Source: Bacteroidales bacterium UBA3743 | GTDB taxonomy: Bacteria > Bacteroidota > Bacteroidia > Bacteroidales > Paludibacteraceae | DNA: 64,000 bases | Assembly (NCBI GenBank): GCA_002371265.1 | Contig: DFGT01000031.1 | Coordinates: 1 to 64,000, forward strand | Direction: 5' to 3' | Shown: in pieces, positions 1 to 9,145 of the stretch | How positions within the stretch are numbered: position 1 is the stretch's first letter | How the letters are laid out: every line of letters begins with the position of its first letter | The notes under the pieces: model-generated | What the model was told of the DNA's origin: nothing | Database searches by the model: none | Seen by the model: the letters and a program-made list of their open reading frames with translations, nothing else | Position numbers and translations under genes: made by a program

Positions 1-3000
1 ATCCGTCGATCTGCTCGGTCACAGAAGCGATGTTTCCAAACTTGTCGTATGCAACGGTCTGTCCATGATGTTCATTCTCTCTTGAGATAAGTCTGCCGAT
101 CTCATCGTAAACGAATTTTATCGTCTGAGTGCCGATCTGCGATTCCACAAGCTGCCCCGCTTCATTGTAGGTCTGTCTGGAAACAATCGTGTCGCCAGCC
201 TTGTGCACACACTGGCTGGATTGTAGCAAATATCCAAAGCCGTTATATTCGGATGTGATTTCCCCACCACTCGGGTCGTTGATCTTCGTACGCAAAGAAA
301 GAGAGTTGTATTCCAAAGTCACGGGTTCACCATCCTGCGGAGTAGCTGAGAGCATGTTGCCCATAGCGTCGTAGACGAAATCCACTCTTTTTCCGTTCTT
401 TGTGACAGAGATTGTCCTGCCAGCGTCGTCGATCTCGCTGACGATAGTGTCCGCTCCATATATTTTGGTTGTGAACCGCTCGTCGTAGATATATCTCACA
501 GAATCAATTTTGGTTCTGTTGTATTCAAGATTGCCATAGAAATCTCTTTGTTCTGGAGATTTCAGAGAATCGGCATAGCGTTCTTGAAGCACCACACGTC
601 CAGCCTTGTCGTAATTATATTTGTTGAGAATCCTTGGCTTTTTATCGCCATATGTGTTCACCACATGAGACTGTCTGCCATTTTCATAAAAATATTCGCG
701 TGTGGATACTCTTCCTCCAAAATCAGTAGCGGTTTCTTTCTCCAATCTTCCTTCATTGGTGACGGTTTGCTTGACCGTTCCGAGAGAAGAAGAATCTACC
801 TGAGAAAGGCAAATGTCTCCATGAAACTTGGTATACGAATATTTTCTATTCATGCTTGATCCGTTTGGATATATAATGCCGACGACATCACCAAAGCCGT
901 TTCGTTCATACGAAGTTCTGCCCAAAGGGGAGCGTTCAGCAATGATATTTCCATCCGAATACTCATATTGCACCGTCACACCAAGCGGATTTGTCAATGA
1001 AGAGAGATTGACACCGCTCCTGTCGAATTCAAACGAATACTTTTTTGAAATACCAAAGGAAGATGAATCCAATTGGACGACATTTCCAAAGGAGTCATAT
1101 TTCATGGTCACTTTCATCTCATCCATCCCTGTCGGCTTTGAGAACGTCTCCACCAAGCGGTCTTTCTCATCGTATGAGAAATAGGCCTCATGCTTCAGGT
1201 TAACAGAAGACGAATCCTCCCTGTCGGACCAATAAGTGGAAACTTTCTTTTTAAGCAAACCAGACCCTCCGTCCACATCGTCGTACACGATTTTCTCAGT
1301 CTTAGTCGGTCCACCATCTATACCTTTCTTAGTCACTATTGTCTGTGGCATAAAAGCCGAGTTCATGTCTTTGTAAGAAGTAGTCGTTAGCGTATTGTTG
1401 AGATAGTTTTTCTCTTTCAAATAAGACAGCGACACACGATAAATCTTTTTGCCGTCTCTTTTTTCCAGACGGTATGATTTATCTATTAACGACAGTTCAT
1501 TTCCATCTTCGTCAAAAACTCTTTCCCTGTAGGAAAATGGTATGAATGAAGGTTTGGAATAACTCCACTCCTTTTCTGTGACTATCTTTGATGTTTCATC
1601 AGTCACCGTCTCATTTAGGAAACCGATAAATCCTTTTCCTGTCTTTTCATAATACAACGAGCCATATTTGTAGGAATAGACACGTTGTCCAGTAAACGAG
1701 AGCCTTGACACTACAACTTTATTTCCTTTATATAGAGATGCGGGCATACTGTATACAACAGGGGTCGAATATATTCCTTCCTCGGAAAGACGCTCATAAG
1801 AAAGCACGAAATAATCGACCATACTGTTCATGACTCTCTGTTCAATCGTCCTCAGATATGGTTTCAGTTTTTCCTTGCTAAACTCAGTAAAATATCCGCT
1901 TCTGCCCGACTCCTTCAATGTAAGTAAATCATAACCCATGAAATGGACGGCTTCAGAAATGCCATTATTGTTTAAATCATGTATTTGTATGCTGCTCTTT
2001 AGGAAACAGTTCCTTTCTTCTGAAATTGTCTTTTTCGATTCCAATTTGAAGGATTCTCCTGTCGACGTGTAGAATGCGATTGTCGCATCTTTCCATTCTC
2101 CCCAGACTCCATCATTGCTGGATATACGACTTAAATCCTTTTCCATTTTATAGTTAGCACAAAGGAAAAGCAAATCTGCTTTACCGTCGCCGTTGAAATC
2201 TCCGACCTTGACGTCATTTTTGTTGTCCTCTCTGTTTGTATAGGGATAATACAAGCTATAAGACGTTTCTAACTTCTTGTCCTCAAATTCTAGTCCGCCT
2301 CTGTTGTAAAGAATTCCCTGTTTGTTTTCGTAACAATAAATAAATTTTGTTTTCCCCTCTTCAATTTTTCCATCTATAATGCCATATAGAATGTCTGGTA
2401 GTCCGTCTCCATTGAAATCAGCCACTGCATGAAAATCCATTAGATTATCGAATTTTATGACCTTTGTCCTTTCAAACGTCATCTTTCCTCCTCCAGTCAA
2501 TGCGGATTTTGGTTTAACTCCGGTATTAGTGAAAATTTCAAGATAAGACCACTGTTTTATATTAAACCATTCTTCATCACCTGTTTGAGGCAATACCCAT
2601 GAGTCTACATACTCATAACTTACAGCTATATCTAACAATCCATCTCCGTTATAATCGGAAACAAAAAGTTTGCAATTTCTTGGGATATTCTTTTTTACAC
2701 TTATGGGAAAACTAAGCAATCCAAAATAATTTTCATTCCAATCCAAAATGCTGACATCTGCACAATGATCGTCTATATTTTTCCTGTATCTTATAACCTC
2801 ATCGCATCCATCATTATCTAAATCCGCGACAATATGTAAGAAATCGTCAGTAGGGTTATCCATCAACGCTTTTTTCGTTGACAAATCACCAATATTAACT
2901 TTACTTTCTATTATTTCCGCTCCTTCTTTAATGGTTTTCTTTACGAATTTCACCAACACGTCCGTCTTATGAGGATCGAAAAAGCATCCGAATATCGGCT

Positions 3001-4066
3001 GGATAATTTTCCAGTCCTCAGGAGCATTAATTTGATGTTTGTATACATACTTTCCGTCTTTATTTTTTGCGTAGAATTTCACATAAGTATCGCCCCATGA
3101 AACCAGTTCCTTCTCTCCGTCGTCATCATAATCTGCAAAAGTCCAGTTTGTGCTGTTTTTGTCGATAAGATAATCAAGGGATGTGCTGAACGTATTTTTA
3201 AATTGATAAATGGTTGGCTCTGTCTCCCATTGAAGCGTATATGGTGGCAATGTGTTCCCATCCGCACCTGTCTCAACAACCTGCTTCAAAACACTTTGGT
3301 TCTCTTTAATATCATAGACAAGAGCATATTGACGGTATAGTTTTTCTCCTAGTGTCACTTTTATTTCCGACAACAGATAATTCGTCTTCATCAATCTCTT
3401 CGCATATAAAGAAGAGAAGGAATCTGTTCGTTTTGTGTAGGAAAACGATACTGAGACCTTTTGGTCGTTGGCTCCCTTTTGATTGTAACTGATCTCTGAA
3501 ATCCTAGGTGTTTCTCCATCTTGACATGCCCAGGAATAAAGTATCTCATTGGAATTCTTGTCTTTTTCCGACTGCAATAGCCAACAATAGGAGCTGGGTA
3601 GCGATTCTACGTATGTCTGAACATTGCCATTAGGAAGAAGCACTCTGAATTTGTCGTCAAACTTTGCTATTATAGTGTTGTCGTCGACAACTTTCTTGTA
3701 GAAAATCGTGTCACTCTCTTTTTTATACTCAATAATTCTCTCCCCATTCAATAAAAAGGCACTTCCTATTGGTTCGACGGTGTTGTCATAGAAAATTGTC
3801 TTGCCTGTTGTTGTTATTTTGGGCAATGGAGAAATCATCCAACCCATTCCGAGCAAACCGTTTGCAGCCTCGGAATTATAGAAAAACCTTAAATCTGGTT
3901 TGAATCCTCCTGCTCCGGAAGGTGTCGCTATCGGAAGATCCACTAATGCCGCTCCTTGTGAGACACGCACATTATAATTTGTCATTGGACGTGCGATTTC
4001 ATCTGCCGACACAAACAGACAACTTACAAAAGCCAGTAAACCTGCGATGCTAACCCTTAAACTCAT
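1..4066 (-). CDS. SpvB/FG-GAP/RHS-YD repeat secreted protein (3' end outside window)
   Basis: The reading frame is open from an ATG at 4066 to the left edge, at least 1355 residues; the C-terminus is missing. Residues 1-21 look like a signal peptide (hydrophobic LLAFVSCLFVSA). The N-terminal third resembles SpvB/TcdB-type proteins (GAGGFKPDLRFFYNS, GLLGMGWMISP). A central part carries FG-GAP/VCBS-like calcium-type motifs (DYDDDGEKE, DLDNDGCDE, DYNGDGLLD, DFNGDGLPD, DFNGDGKAD). The C-terminal third has RHS/YD motifs (YDSFGNV, YDKAGRV, YDAMGNM, YDKFGNI). In known families this layout builds the shell of Tc-toxin B subunits or RHS polymorphic toxins, with a variable tip after the core; the tip would lie outside the window. 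It follows the T9SS/lamin-tail gene by 30 bp, probably as one operon. The family is clear; whether it is a toxin, an adhesin or a wall protein is open. Confidence 0.85.
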   Translation of the reverse strand, partial: MSLRVSIAGLLAFVSCLFVSADEIARPMTNYNVRVSQGAALVDLPIATPSGAGGFKPDLRFFYNSEAANGLLGMGWMISPLPKITTTGKTIFYDNTVEPIGSAFLLNGERIIEYKKESDTIFYKKVVDDNTIIAKFDDKFRVLLPNGNVQTYVESLPSSYCWLLQSEKDKNSNEILYSWACQDGETPRISEISYNQKGANDQKVSVSFSYTKRTDSFSSLYAKRLMKTNYLLSEIKVTLGEKLYRQYALVYDIKENQSVLKQVVETGADGNTLPPYTLQWETEPTIYQFKNTFSTSLDYLIDKNSTNWTFADYDDDGEKELVSWGDTYVKFYAKNKDGKYVYKHQINAPEDWKIIQPIFGCFFDPHKTDVLVKFVKKTIKEGAEIIESKVNIGDLSTKKALMDNPTDDFLHIVADLDNDGCDEVIRYRKNIDDHCADVSILDWNENYFGLLSFPISVKKNIPRNCKLFVSDYNGDGLLDIAVSYEYVDSWVLPQTGDEEWFNIKQWSYLEIFTNTGVKPKSALTGGGKMTFERTKVIKFDNLMDFHAVADFNGDGLPDILYGIIDGKIEEGKTKFIYCYENKQGILYNRGGLEFEDKKLETSYSLYYPYTNREDNKNDVKVGDFNGDGKADLLFLCANYKMEKDLSRISSNDGVWGEWKDATIAFYTSTGESFKLESKKTISEERNCFLKSSIQIHDLNNNGISEAVHFMGYDLLTLKESGRSGYFTEFSKEKLKPYLRTIEQRVMNSMVDYFVLSYERLSEEGIYSTPVVYSMPASLYKGNKVVVSRLSFTGQRVYSYKYGSLYYEKTGKGFIGFLNETVTDETSKIVTEKEWSYSKPSFIPFSYRERVFDEDGNELSLIDKSYRLEKRDGKKIYRVSLSYLKEKNYLNNTLTTTSYKDMNSAFMPQTIVTKKGIDGGPTKTEKIVYDDVDGGSGLLKKKVSTYWSDREDSSSVNLKHEAYFSYDEKDRLVETFSKPTGMDEMKVTMKYDSFGNVVQLDSSSFGISKKYSFEFDRSGVNLSSLTNPLGVTVQYEYSDGNIIAERSPLGRTSYERNGFGDVVGIIYPNGSSMNRKYSYTKFHGDICLSQVDSSSLGTVKQTVTNEGRLEKETATDFGGRVSTREYFYENGRQSHVVNTYGDKKPRILNKYNYDKAGRVVLQERYADSLKSPEQRDFYGNLEYNRTKIDSVRYIYDERFTTKIYGADTIVSEIDDAGRTISVTKNGKRVDFVYDAMGNMLSATPQDGEPVTLEYNSLSLRTKINDPSGGEITSEYNGFGYLLQSSQCVHKAGDTIVSRQTYNEAGQLVESQIGTQTIKFVYDEIGRLISRENEHHGQTVAYDKFGNIASVTEQIDG

Positions 4067-4096
4067 AATTATATTCTTCGCTTTTCCCATAACTCA

Positions 4097-5047
4097 TTAA
4101 CAATTCTTGATGATTTTCACTGTTCCTAAAATTTCACTTCCCTTGTATACCGTAATCAAGTAGATTCCAAAACTCAAATCAGACATGTTTATCTCGACCG
4201 TATTATTGTTTACAATTTCTTTAGTAAGAAGTCCAGCTGATTTCAGATTGAATAGTCGGATGGTGTAATCACCCACTTCTGGCATTTCTACAATCACATC
4301 TCCCTTGGTAGGATTGGGATAAACATTGAAGCCCGGATGCTTTTCTCCTTCATCAATAATGATTTGTGGAATTTCTTTCTCTTCTACCTCTTCTTTTTTC
4401 TCTTCCACATAAATCACTTTGCTTGCTAATTTAATTCTGTTTCCTGAATTGTCGTAGCTATAAGCCAACACTTTTTTCATCCGAACCGTCATGTTTTCTT
4501 TCAAAGGCGACGGTGACGCATACCTAAAATTGGAAGAGACAACACCAAATGTCTCATCCACCAACACTTTATTTCTCTCCGTGCATCCAAACACCTTGTC
4601 GTTGATAAAAAACGTGTCACAAGTTTCTGCACTATCAAGTTTCATCAGCAACATGTCGTAAATCTTCAAACTTGATTTTGACAAAATCCGTTGAGTACTG
4701 TCATTTTCTATGCTGTCTGATGGAACAAAATCAGGAAATAGCACGATTTTGATCTCATAAGGTGCAAAGGTGACGGTATCATTCACGTAAACAGAAGCAT
4801 TGCCATTAGAAAGCTCTAATCTGTTTACCGTCTGATCTTTATTGTTGATATTTGTAAGCTCAACATATTGAAGATTCTTTGTCGTAGTGTCGACAAAAAC
4901 TTCTGACACAACCACCGCTGAAAATGCTGTGGAGAATAAACATGATGCGTAAGCTGCAAAGCACAAAATCAAACATTTAAGAATGGAATGTCTAAACAAT
5001 CTATTCCTTACTTTTTCAAAGTTACTGTTATCTTTACCTTCTGTCAT
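4097..5047 (-). CDS. Lamin-tail-domain protein with T9SS C-terminal tail
   Basis: This 316-residue exported protein has an unusually long N-terminal stretch before a hydrophobic core at about residues 24-44 (CLILCFAAYASCLFSTAFSA). Residues 45-130 resemble a lamin tail domain (VVVSEVFVDT, QYVELTNI, LELSNGNASVYV), an Ig-like fold common in secreted bacterial proteins. Residues 245-316 form a type A type IX secretion tail starting NVYPNPTKGDVIVEMP and ending TVKIIKNC. A Glu/Lys-rich linker (EEKKEEVEEKEIPQ) joins the two. It is the first gene of a two-gene unit with the large RHS-type protein 30 bp downstream, so it may act as surface partner or anchor for it; that is inference. The first ATG is the only reasonable start. 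Confidence 0.8.
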   Translation of the reverse strand: MTEGKDNSNFEKVRNRLFRHSILKCLILCFAAYASCLFSTAFSAVVVSEVFVDTTTKNLQYVELTNINNKDQTVNRLELSNGNASVYVNDTVTFAPYEIKIVLFPDFVPSDSIENDSTQRILSKSSLKIYDMLLMKLDSAETCDTFFINDKVFGCTERNKVLVDETFGVVSSNFRYASPSPLKENMTVRMKKVLAYSYDNSGNRIKLASKVIYVEEKKEEVEEKEIPQIIIDEGEKHPGFNVYPNPTKGDVIVEMPEVGDYTIRLFNLKSAGLLTKEIVNNNTVEINMSDLSFGIYLITVYKGSEILGTVKIIKNC

Positions 5048-5156
5048 AGTTAAATATTTTTTCCGATTTCACTAATCGAATTATTTCTGTCGTAAGTTTA
5101 TTTTGCAAAAGTAAACAAATTCAGCAAACAAATGTTTGCTTTAACATTTTTTAATA

Positions 5157-5430
5157 TAACGTGAATTCGACGAAATCAAAAAGATAGTTGGAGTGTCATA
5201 AATGAGGATTGTTAAGGACGGAACGTCCTAACCCCTTCCTTAGTGCGAGCCGAAGGCGAGCACATAAAATTTAATAAAACCACAGAGAGAAAAAGTTCAC
5301 AGAGAAAGACTTCGTCTTTTTATGAGAAAAGGAGGTGAGAATTTAATCAGAAGGAGGAAAATGCCTCTCTTTTTATGATTGCTCGATATAGCGAACTATG
5401 CTGATTACAATTTGTCGAACTCACGTTAAT
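5157..5430 (+). mobile_element. Family A MITE-like element, copy 1
   Basis: A 274-bp gene-free segment is bounded by 15-bp inverted repeats TAACGTGAATTCGAC and GTCGAACTCACGTTA (one mismatch). Inside are short palindromes (AGGACGGAACGTCCT; GTGCGAGCCGAAGGCGAGCAC) and the marker CCACAGAGAGAAAAAG. Near-identical sequence recurs at 8835-9081 (reversed) and 30669-30916, with fragments elsewhere. There is no ORF, so it is non-autonomous if mobile. It fills most of the gap between the lamin-tail gene and the alcohol dehydrogenase. Confidence 0.7.
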
Positions 5431-5479
5431 ATAGAATATCATTCTATATAACATCGGCAGTTTTTTCATCAAAAATAAT

Positions 5480-5506
5480 AGGGCGGATACAAGTTCCGCC
5501 CCTACA
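5480..5506 (+). repeat. Intergenic GC-rich palindrome (gggcgga...tccgccc)
   Basis: Read on the minus strand this is GTAGGGGCGG followed by a 7-bp inverted repeat. Similar palindromes beginning GTAGGGGCAGG lie at 37505-37528 (plus) and 63462-63485 (minus). It sits just downstream of the alcohol dehydrogenase gene and could help end its transcript, but no clear T-run follows. Confidence 0.5.
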
Positions 5507-5532
5507 TAAAAATCAAAACAAATCTATAGATT

Positions 5533-6705
5533 TTACAAAGCCAATCTGTAGATATTCTCCACATCTTTGCTCGTGAGCTGCACAAATCCTCCCGTCTTGC
5601 CTGTTTCTCCAAGGCCAAACGTCTTCACAAGATATGGAATATCGCTCTCTTTTGCTCCAAGTTCAGAGAAATTAATAGGCATACCTATCGACTTCAAGAA
5701 ACTGCGGAACGCTGCTATACCCTCAAGTGCCGTCTTCTTTGGATTCTGGAAATCCATCTTGCAATTCCACACTCTGCATGCCATCTGTGCGAATCGCATC
5801 ACGTCGTGGTCTACAACATATGTCATCCACGCTGGCATGATAACAGCCAAACCTGCTCCGTGAGCACAATCATACAATGCTGAAAGTTCATGCTCAATTC
5901 CGTGGCTGTTCCAATCCTGCTCTCTGCCCACTCCTACAATATTGTTGTGAGCCACCATACCTGCCCACATGATATTGGCGCGCGCCTGATAATCATTAGG
6001 GTCTTTGATCACCTTAGGTGTCTCTTCAATCATAGAAAGGAGCACTGCCTCACACAGACGGTCTGTTGTCTGGACATCTGTAGTGTTAGTGAAATATCTT
6101 TCGAAGACGTGAGCCATGATATCAGTCGCGCCACAAGCAGTCTGATATGCAGGCAAAGTTGTTGTCAACTGTGGATTAAGGATAGAAAACTTAGGTCGGA
6201 TACATTCTCCGCTTGCCCCACGCTTTAGCATTCCATTCTCGTGTGTTATCACAGAGTCGCCAGAGCCTTCACTTCCTGCTGCGGCAATAGTCAACACTGT
6301 GCCGACAGGCAAAGCCTTCTTCGGACGTTCTTTTCCGCTGTAAAAATCCCAGAAATCGCCATCGTAACATACTCCCATAGCGATTGCTTTGGCAGAATCG
6401 ATAGATGAGCCTCCTCCGACAGCAAGAATAAAATCAACATTCTCTTTTTTGCATAGCTCTATGCCTTCATACACCTTTCCTGAACGTGGATTTGGAGTGA
6501 CACCTCCAAGTTCGCAAAACTGCACTCCTGCCTCAATAAGTGATTTTTTCACGCGGTCGAACAAGCCAGAACGCACAACAGAACCTCCTCCATAGTGGAT
6601 AAGGACTTTTGAACCTCCAAATTCTTTTACAAGTGCACCGCACTTGCTCTCTGTCTCTTTACCAAACACGAATTTGGTAGGGCTGTAAAATGAGAAATTC
6701 TCCAT
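5533..6705 (-). CDS. Iron-containing alcohol dehydrogenase (YqhD/BDH-like)
   Basis: A 390-residue cytosolic NAD(P)H-dependent dehydrogenase that would interconvert aldehydes or ketones and alcohols. The nucleotide-binding GGGS is at 97-100 (ILAVGGGSSIDSAKA). The four metal ligands of the family are in place: D195 and H199 (TDIMAH), H268 (WNSHG) and H282 (DCAHGAG), each one position after its E. coli YqhD counterpart. Length is normal (about 385-390). It stands alone on its strand between a MITE-like element and the GH9 gene, 100 bp downstream of that gene with a terminator between, so it is probably a separate unit. The substrate cannot be told; butanal- or methylglyoxal-type aldehydes are usual for close relatives. 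Confidence 0.92.
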   Translation of the reverse strand: MENFSFYSPTKFVFGKETESKCGALVKEFGGSKVLIHYGGGSVVRSGLFDRVKKSLIEAGVQFCELGGVTPNPRSGKVYEGIELCKKENVDFILAVGGGSSIDSAKAIAMGVCYDGDFWDFYSGKERPKKALPVGTVLTIAAAGSEGSGDSVITHENGMLKRGASGECIRPKFSILNPQLTTTLPAYQTACGATDIMAHVFERYFTNTTDVQTTDRLCEAVLLSMIEETPKVIKDPNDYQARANIMWAGMVAHNNIVGVGREQDWNSHGIEHELSALYDCAHGAGLAVIMPAWMTYVVDHDVMRFAQMACRVWNCKMDFQNPKKTALEGIAAFRSFLKSIGMPINFSELGAKESDIPYLVKTFGLGETGKTGGFVQLTSKDVENIYRLAL

Positions 6706-6754
6706 AATAGTATATATAAATTCTAAATTATAAATGCGAAATGCAGAATGTGTA

Positions 6755-6788
6755 ATAAAAAATGGAGACGCGGATATCCACGTCTCCC
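6755..6788 (-). terminator. Terminator after GH9 gene
   Basis: On the minus strand, GGAGACGTGGATATCCGCGTCTCC forms a stem of about 10 bp followed by ATTTTTT. It lies 18 bp past the stop of the GH9 gene that ends at 6806. Confidence 0.8.
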
Positions 6789-6805
6789 AATATTATGAGT
6801 AATAA

Positions 6806-8578
6806 TTACTCCTTAATCAACTTGAATGTCTTCTGTCCACCGTCGAAATTAACCTTCAACACATAGATGCCACGTGGCAAAGAAGATGTGTAGATCACAG
6901 TAGGAGTGAAGCCAATCATGCTTTCAGCAGCAACAGTCTGTCCGTTGATGTTGACGATGCTGATCTCCGCTCTGCCGTCGTAACCGATCTCAATAGGATC
7001 CACAATCACATAATCATCGATTACAGTCGGATAAACGCTGAAACTAGTGTTTCTAACTTCTTCCACTCCTGTCGGAATCGGATCCAACTTTTCTGCGATA
7101 CTTGCGATTGCCGCAATAAATGGTGCGTTATAGTCACATCCTCCCTCTGTCTCTGTGTATGAAGCTCCTCCTTCTACCACATTCTCAAATATTCCTGTGC
7201 CGGAAGGTCCTCCTATCACACCACCGCTGGCAAACATATATTCACATGAGTTTTTCACATTTGAAGGTGGATTGTCATTTCTTCCCATAGCATTTCTATG
7301 GTGTAAACGGAAATGCATATCTCCTTTGAATCCATGCAAAAATGTGTGGTTGAACTCGTTCTTTCCCATCACATAATCAACAATTCTATCACGGAATCCT
7401 TCCGCTTCCTTTATATTTTTAGACGACGTAATCACTCCGTCCTCCACAAGTTTAATATACAAAGCTGCAACAGTGGCTCCTCCAAGTGCCAACTTGTTTG
7501 TCCCCCATCGGCTTGTGTAATATGGGAATCCATTAGCATCTTTAGTTGCACTTGGCAAATGTAATCCAAATACATTCTTTTCAAGAAAACTTACATAAGT
7601 TCCTCCCTGTCCATTGTTAAGACTCTTGTCGATTTTTGCAAGATAGTAGTAAACATAATCCGACATTGTATCCCATGCCAAAGGAGAATTAGACTCCCAC
7701 TTTCCTGCAAGATAAGACTTGGCGTCTGCCAAATAGCTGTCCTCACCTGTCAGATTATAAAGCATTACTGCTGCAAGCGACAACTCATCAGTCCACTCTG
7801 TATTTGGAGATCCATAGAATTCAGGGATTGCAGCTTGAGCCGACTTGTTCTTCTTTGCAAACTCATATCCGGCGATTGCAGCCGCCTTACACTTAGCCGC
7901 ATAATCAGCGTCTGGATAATGTTTTGCCATCAAACAAAGAGCCGACACATAGTTTGCTGCCTGAGGACCGCCCTTTGATGAAGATGTCCAAACTGGACGT
8001 GGATCACCACCGTTATCTACAGACTGCTCACTCTGCTTTGACGAAGTCATCCATACTCTGTGGTCGCTTCCATCTCCTACATAATAGCAGAACTCACCAT
8101 TCGGCAAGAAACACTTCATGAAATAATCAGTAGCAATCTTTGCCTCATCCAACACATCTGGAATGCCATTCTTTGGTCCATACTCAGCATCGTAGTTGTC
8201 CTGGAACGCTTTTGGCCAGATATCGTATGCTGCAAGCAATGAGAATGCAGCATAACCCATAGTCGTGCCGACTTTGATATGGTCGCCACAGTCGTGCCAA
8301 CCTCCAGTCAGGTCGTAATTGCCATTACCGCCGCCATTCACCTTGCCCTGACCATCTTTCATATGGCAATATTTTTTTGAGACTTCATTGTTCTCATGAA
8401 GCATCCAGTTGTGAGTGTCGCCACATCGCTGACCACCGAAAAACTTCAATCCCATGTTGATTGCCTCTCTATAATCTGAAGCCTGATATCCATATGAATA
8501 AGATGAGAAATCGTAAGCAAAAGATGTTGCCGACAATGCTGTTAGAAGCGAAAGTGTAAATAGTTTCTTCATACGCAT
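6806..8578 (-). CDS. GH9 cellulase/endoglucanase with T9SS tail
   Basis: A 590-residue secreted glycoside hydrolase family 9 enzyme that would cut beta-1,4-glucan. A signal peptide covers residues 1-21 (LLTALSATSFA). There is no N-terminal Ig-like domain; the (alpha/alpha)6 barrel starts at once (YQASDYREAINMGLKFF). The catalytic-base motif is GGWHDCGDH (DCGD 96-99, where DAGD is usual), the second signature is FRLHHRNAMGRND (HHR 426-428), and the proton-donor region is YTETEGGCDYNAPF with E478 at the expected place. Residues 505-590 are a type IX secretion tail (FSVYP start, FKLIKE end), so the enzyme is probably exported by T9SS and held at or released from the surface. It is the only gene between a terminator and the tRNA. 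Endo or processive action cannot be decided. Confidence 0.93.
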   Translation of the reverse strand: MRMKKLFTLSLLTALSATSFAYDFSSYSYGYQASDYREAINMGLKFFGGQRCGDTHNWMLHENNEVSKKYCHMKDGQGKVNGGGNGNYDLTGGWHDCGDHIKVGTTMGYAAFSLLAAYDIWPKAFQDNYDAEYGPKNGIPDVLDEAKIATDYFMKCFLPNGEFCYYVGDGSDHRVWMTSSKQSEQSVDNGGDPRPVWTSSSKGGPQAANYVSALCLMAKHYPDADYAAKCKAAAIAGYEFAKKNKSAQAAIPEFYGSPNTEWTDELSLAAVMLYNLTGEDSYLADAKSYLAGKWESNSPLAWDTMSDYVYYYLAKIDKSLNNGQGGTYVSFLEKNVFGLHLPSATKDANGFPYYTSRWGTNKLALGGATVAALYIKLVEDGVITSSKNIKEAEGFRDRIVDYVMGKNEFNHTFLHGFKGDMHFRLHHRNAMGRNDNPPSNVKNSCEYMFASGGVIGGPSGTGIFENVVEGGASYTETEGGCDYNAPFIAAIASIAEKLDPIPTGVEEVRNTSFSVYPTVIDDYVIVDPIEIGYDGRAEISIVNINGQTVAAESMIGFTPTVIYTSSLPRGIYVLKVNFDGGQKTFKLIKE

Positions 8579-8626
8579 TTATGTTATTAAAGGGGAATCC
8601 TATGAATTCCCCCGATTATTACTTAG

Positions 8627-8698
8627 TAGCCTCGCCGGGAATCGAACCCGGATCTAAAGTTTAGGAAACTCGTATTCTATCCGTTGAACTACGAAGCC
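8627..8698 (-). tRNA. tRNA-Arg (anticodon CCT)
   Basis: A 72-nt cloverleaf on the minus strand: acceptor GGCTTCG with CGAGGCT (two G-U pairs), discriminator A, D-arm GTTCAACGGATAGAAT, anticodon loop TTCCTAA (anticodon CCT, plus-strand 8663-8665), T-arm CCGGGTTCGATTCCCGG. CCA is not encoded. The top pair of the anticodon stem is a C-U mismatch followed by a G-U, so this stem is weak. It reads AGG codons. Confidence 0.93.
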
Positions 8699-8834
8699 AT
8701 CGCCTAATTAGCAACGCAAAGTTAATATTTTTTATCGCACCACCAAAACAAATATGTGTTTTGTAAAGGCAATGATTACATCCGACCATTTCTAAAATAG
8801 CGAAAATAGACGAAGATACAATTTATTGATAAAA

Positions 8835-9081
8835 TAACGTGAGTCCGAATTGTAATCTGCGAATCATTTTCCACTTTATGATTGAGCTTTCATCTCTTTT
8901 CCTCATAAAAAGGCATAGCCTTTCTCTGTAACCTTTGTGCCTCTGTGGTTTTATTAAATTTGTGCTCGCCTACGGCTCGCACGTGTGAAGGAGTTAGGAC
9001 GTTCCGTCCTTAATAATCCTCATTTATGACACTTCAACTATCATTTTTCTTCTATTTTTATTTCGTCTCGAATTGACGTTA
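8835..9081 (-). mobile_element. Family A MITE-like element, copy 2 (reverse)
   Basis: A 247-bp copy in the opposite orientation to the 5157 copy. Its ends are TAACGTGAGTCCGAATTG and CTCGAATTGACGTTA; the inside repeats the markers CCTCTGTGGTTTTATTAAAT, GCTCGCCTACGGCTCGC and AGGACGTTCCGTCCT. It lies between the tRNA-Arg gene and the terminator of the three-repeat protein. No ORF. Confidence 0.7.
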
Positions 9082-9085
9082 AAAT

Positions 9086-9124
9086 AAAAATGGGGAGCAT
9101 CTCCATTTATTTTGATGCTCCCCC
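9086..9124 (-). terminator. Terminator after three-repeat surface protein
   Basis: On the minus strand GGGGAGCATC pairs with GATGCTCCCC around a 12-nt loop and is followed by ATTTTTATTTT. It lies about 20 bp past the stop codon at 9146. Confidence 0.8.
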
Positions 9125-9145
9125 ATAAATAAATTTTATATTATC

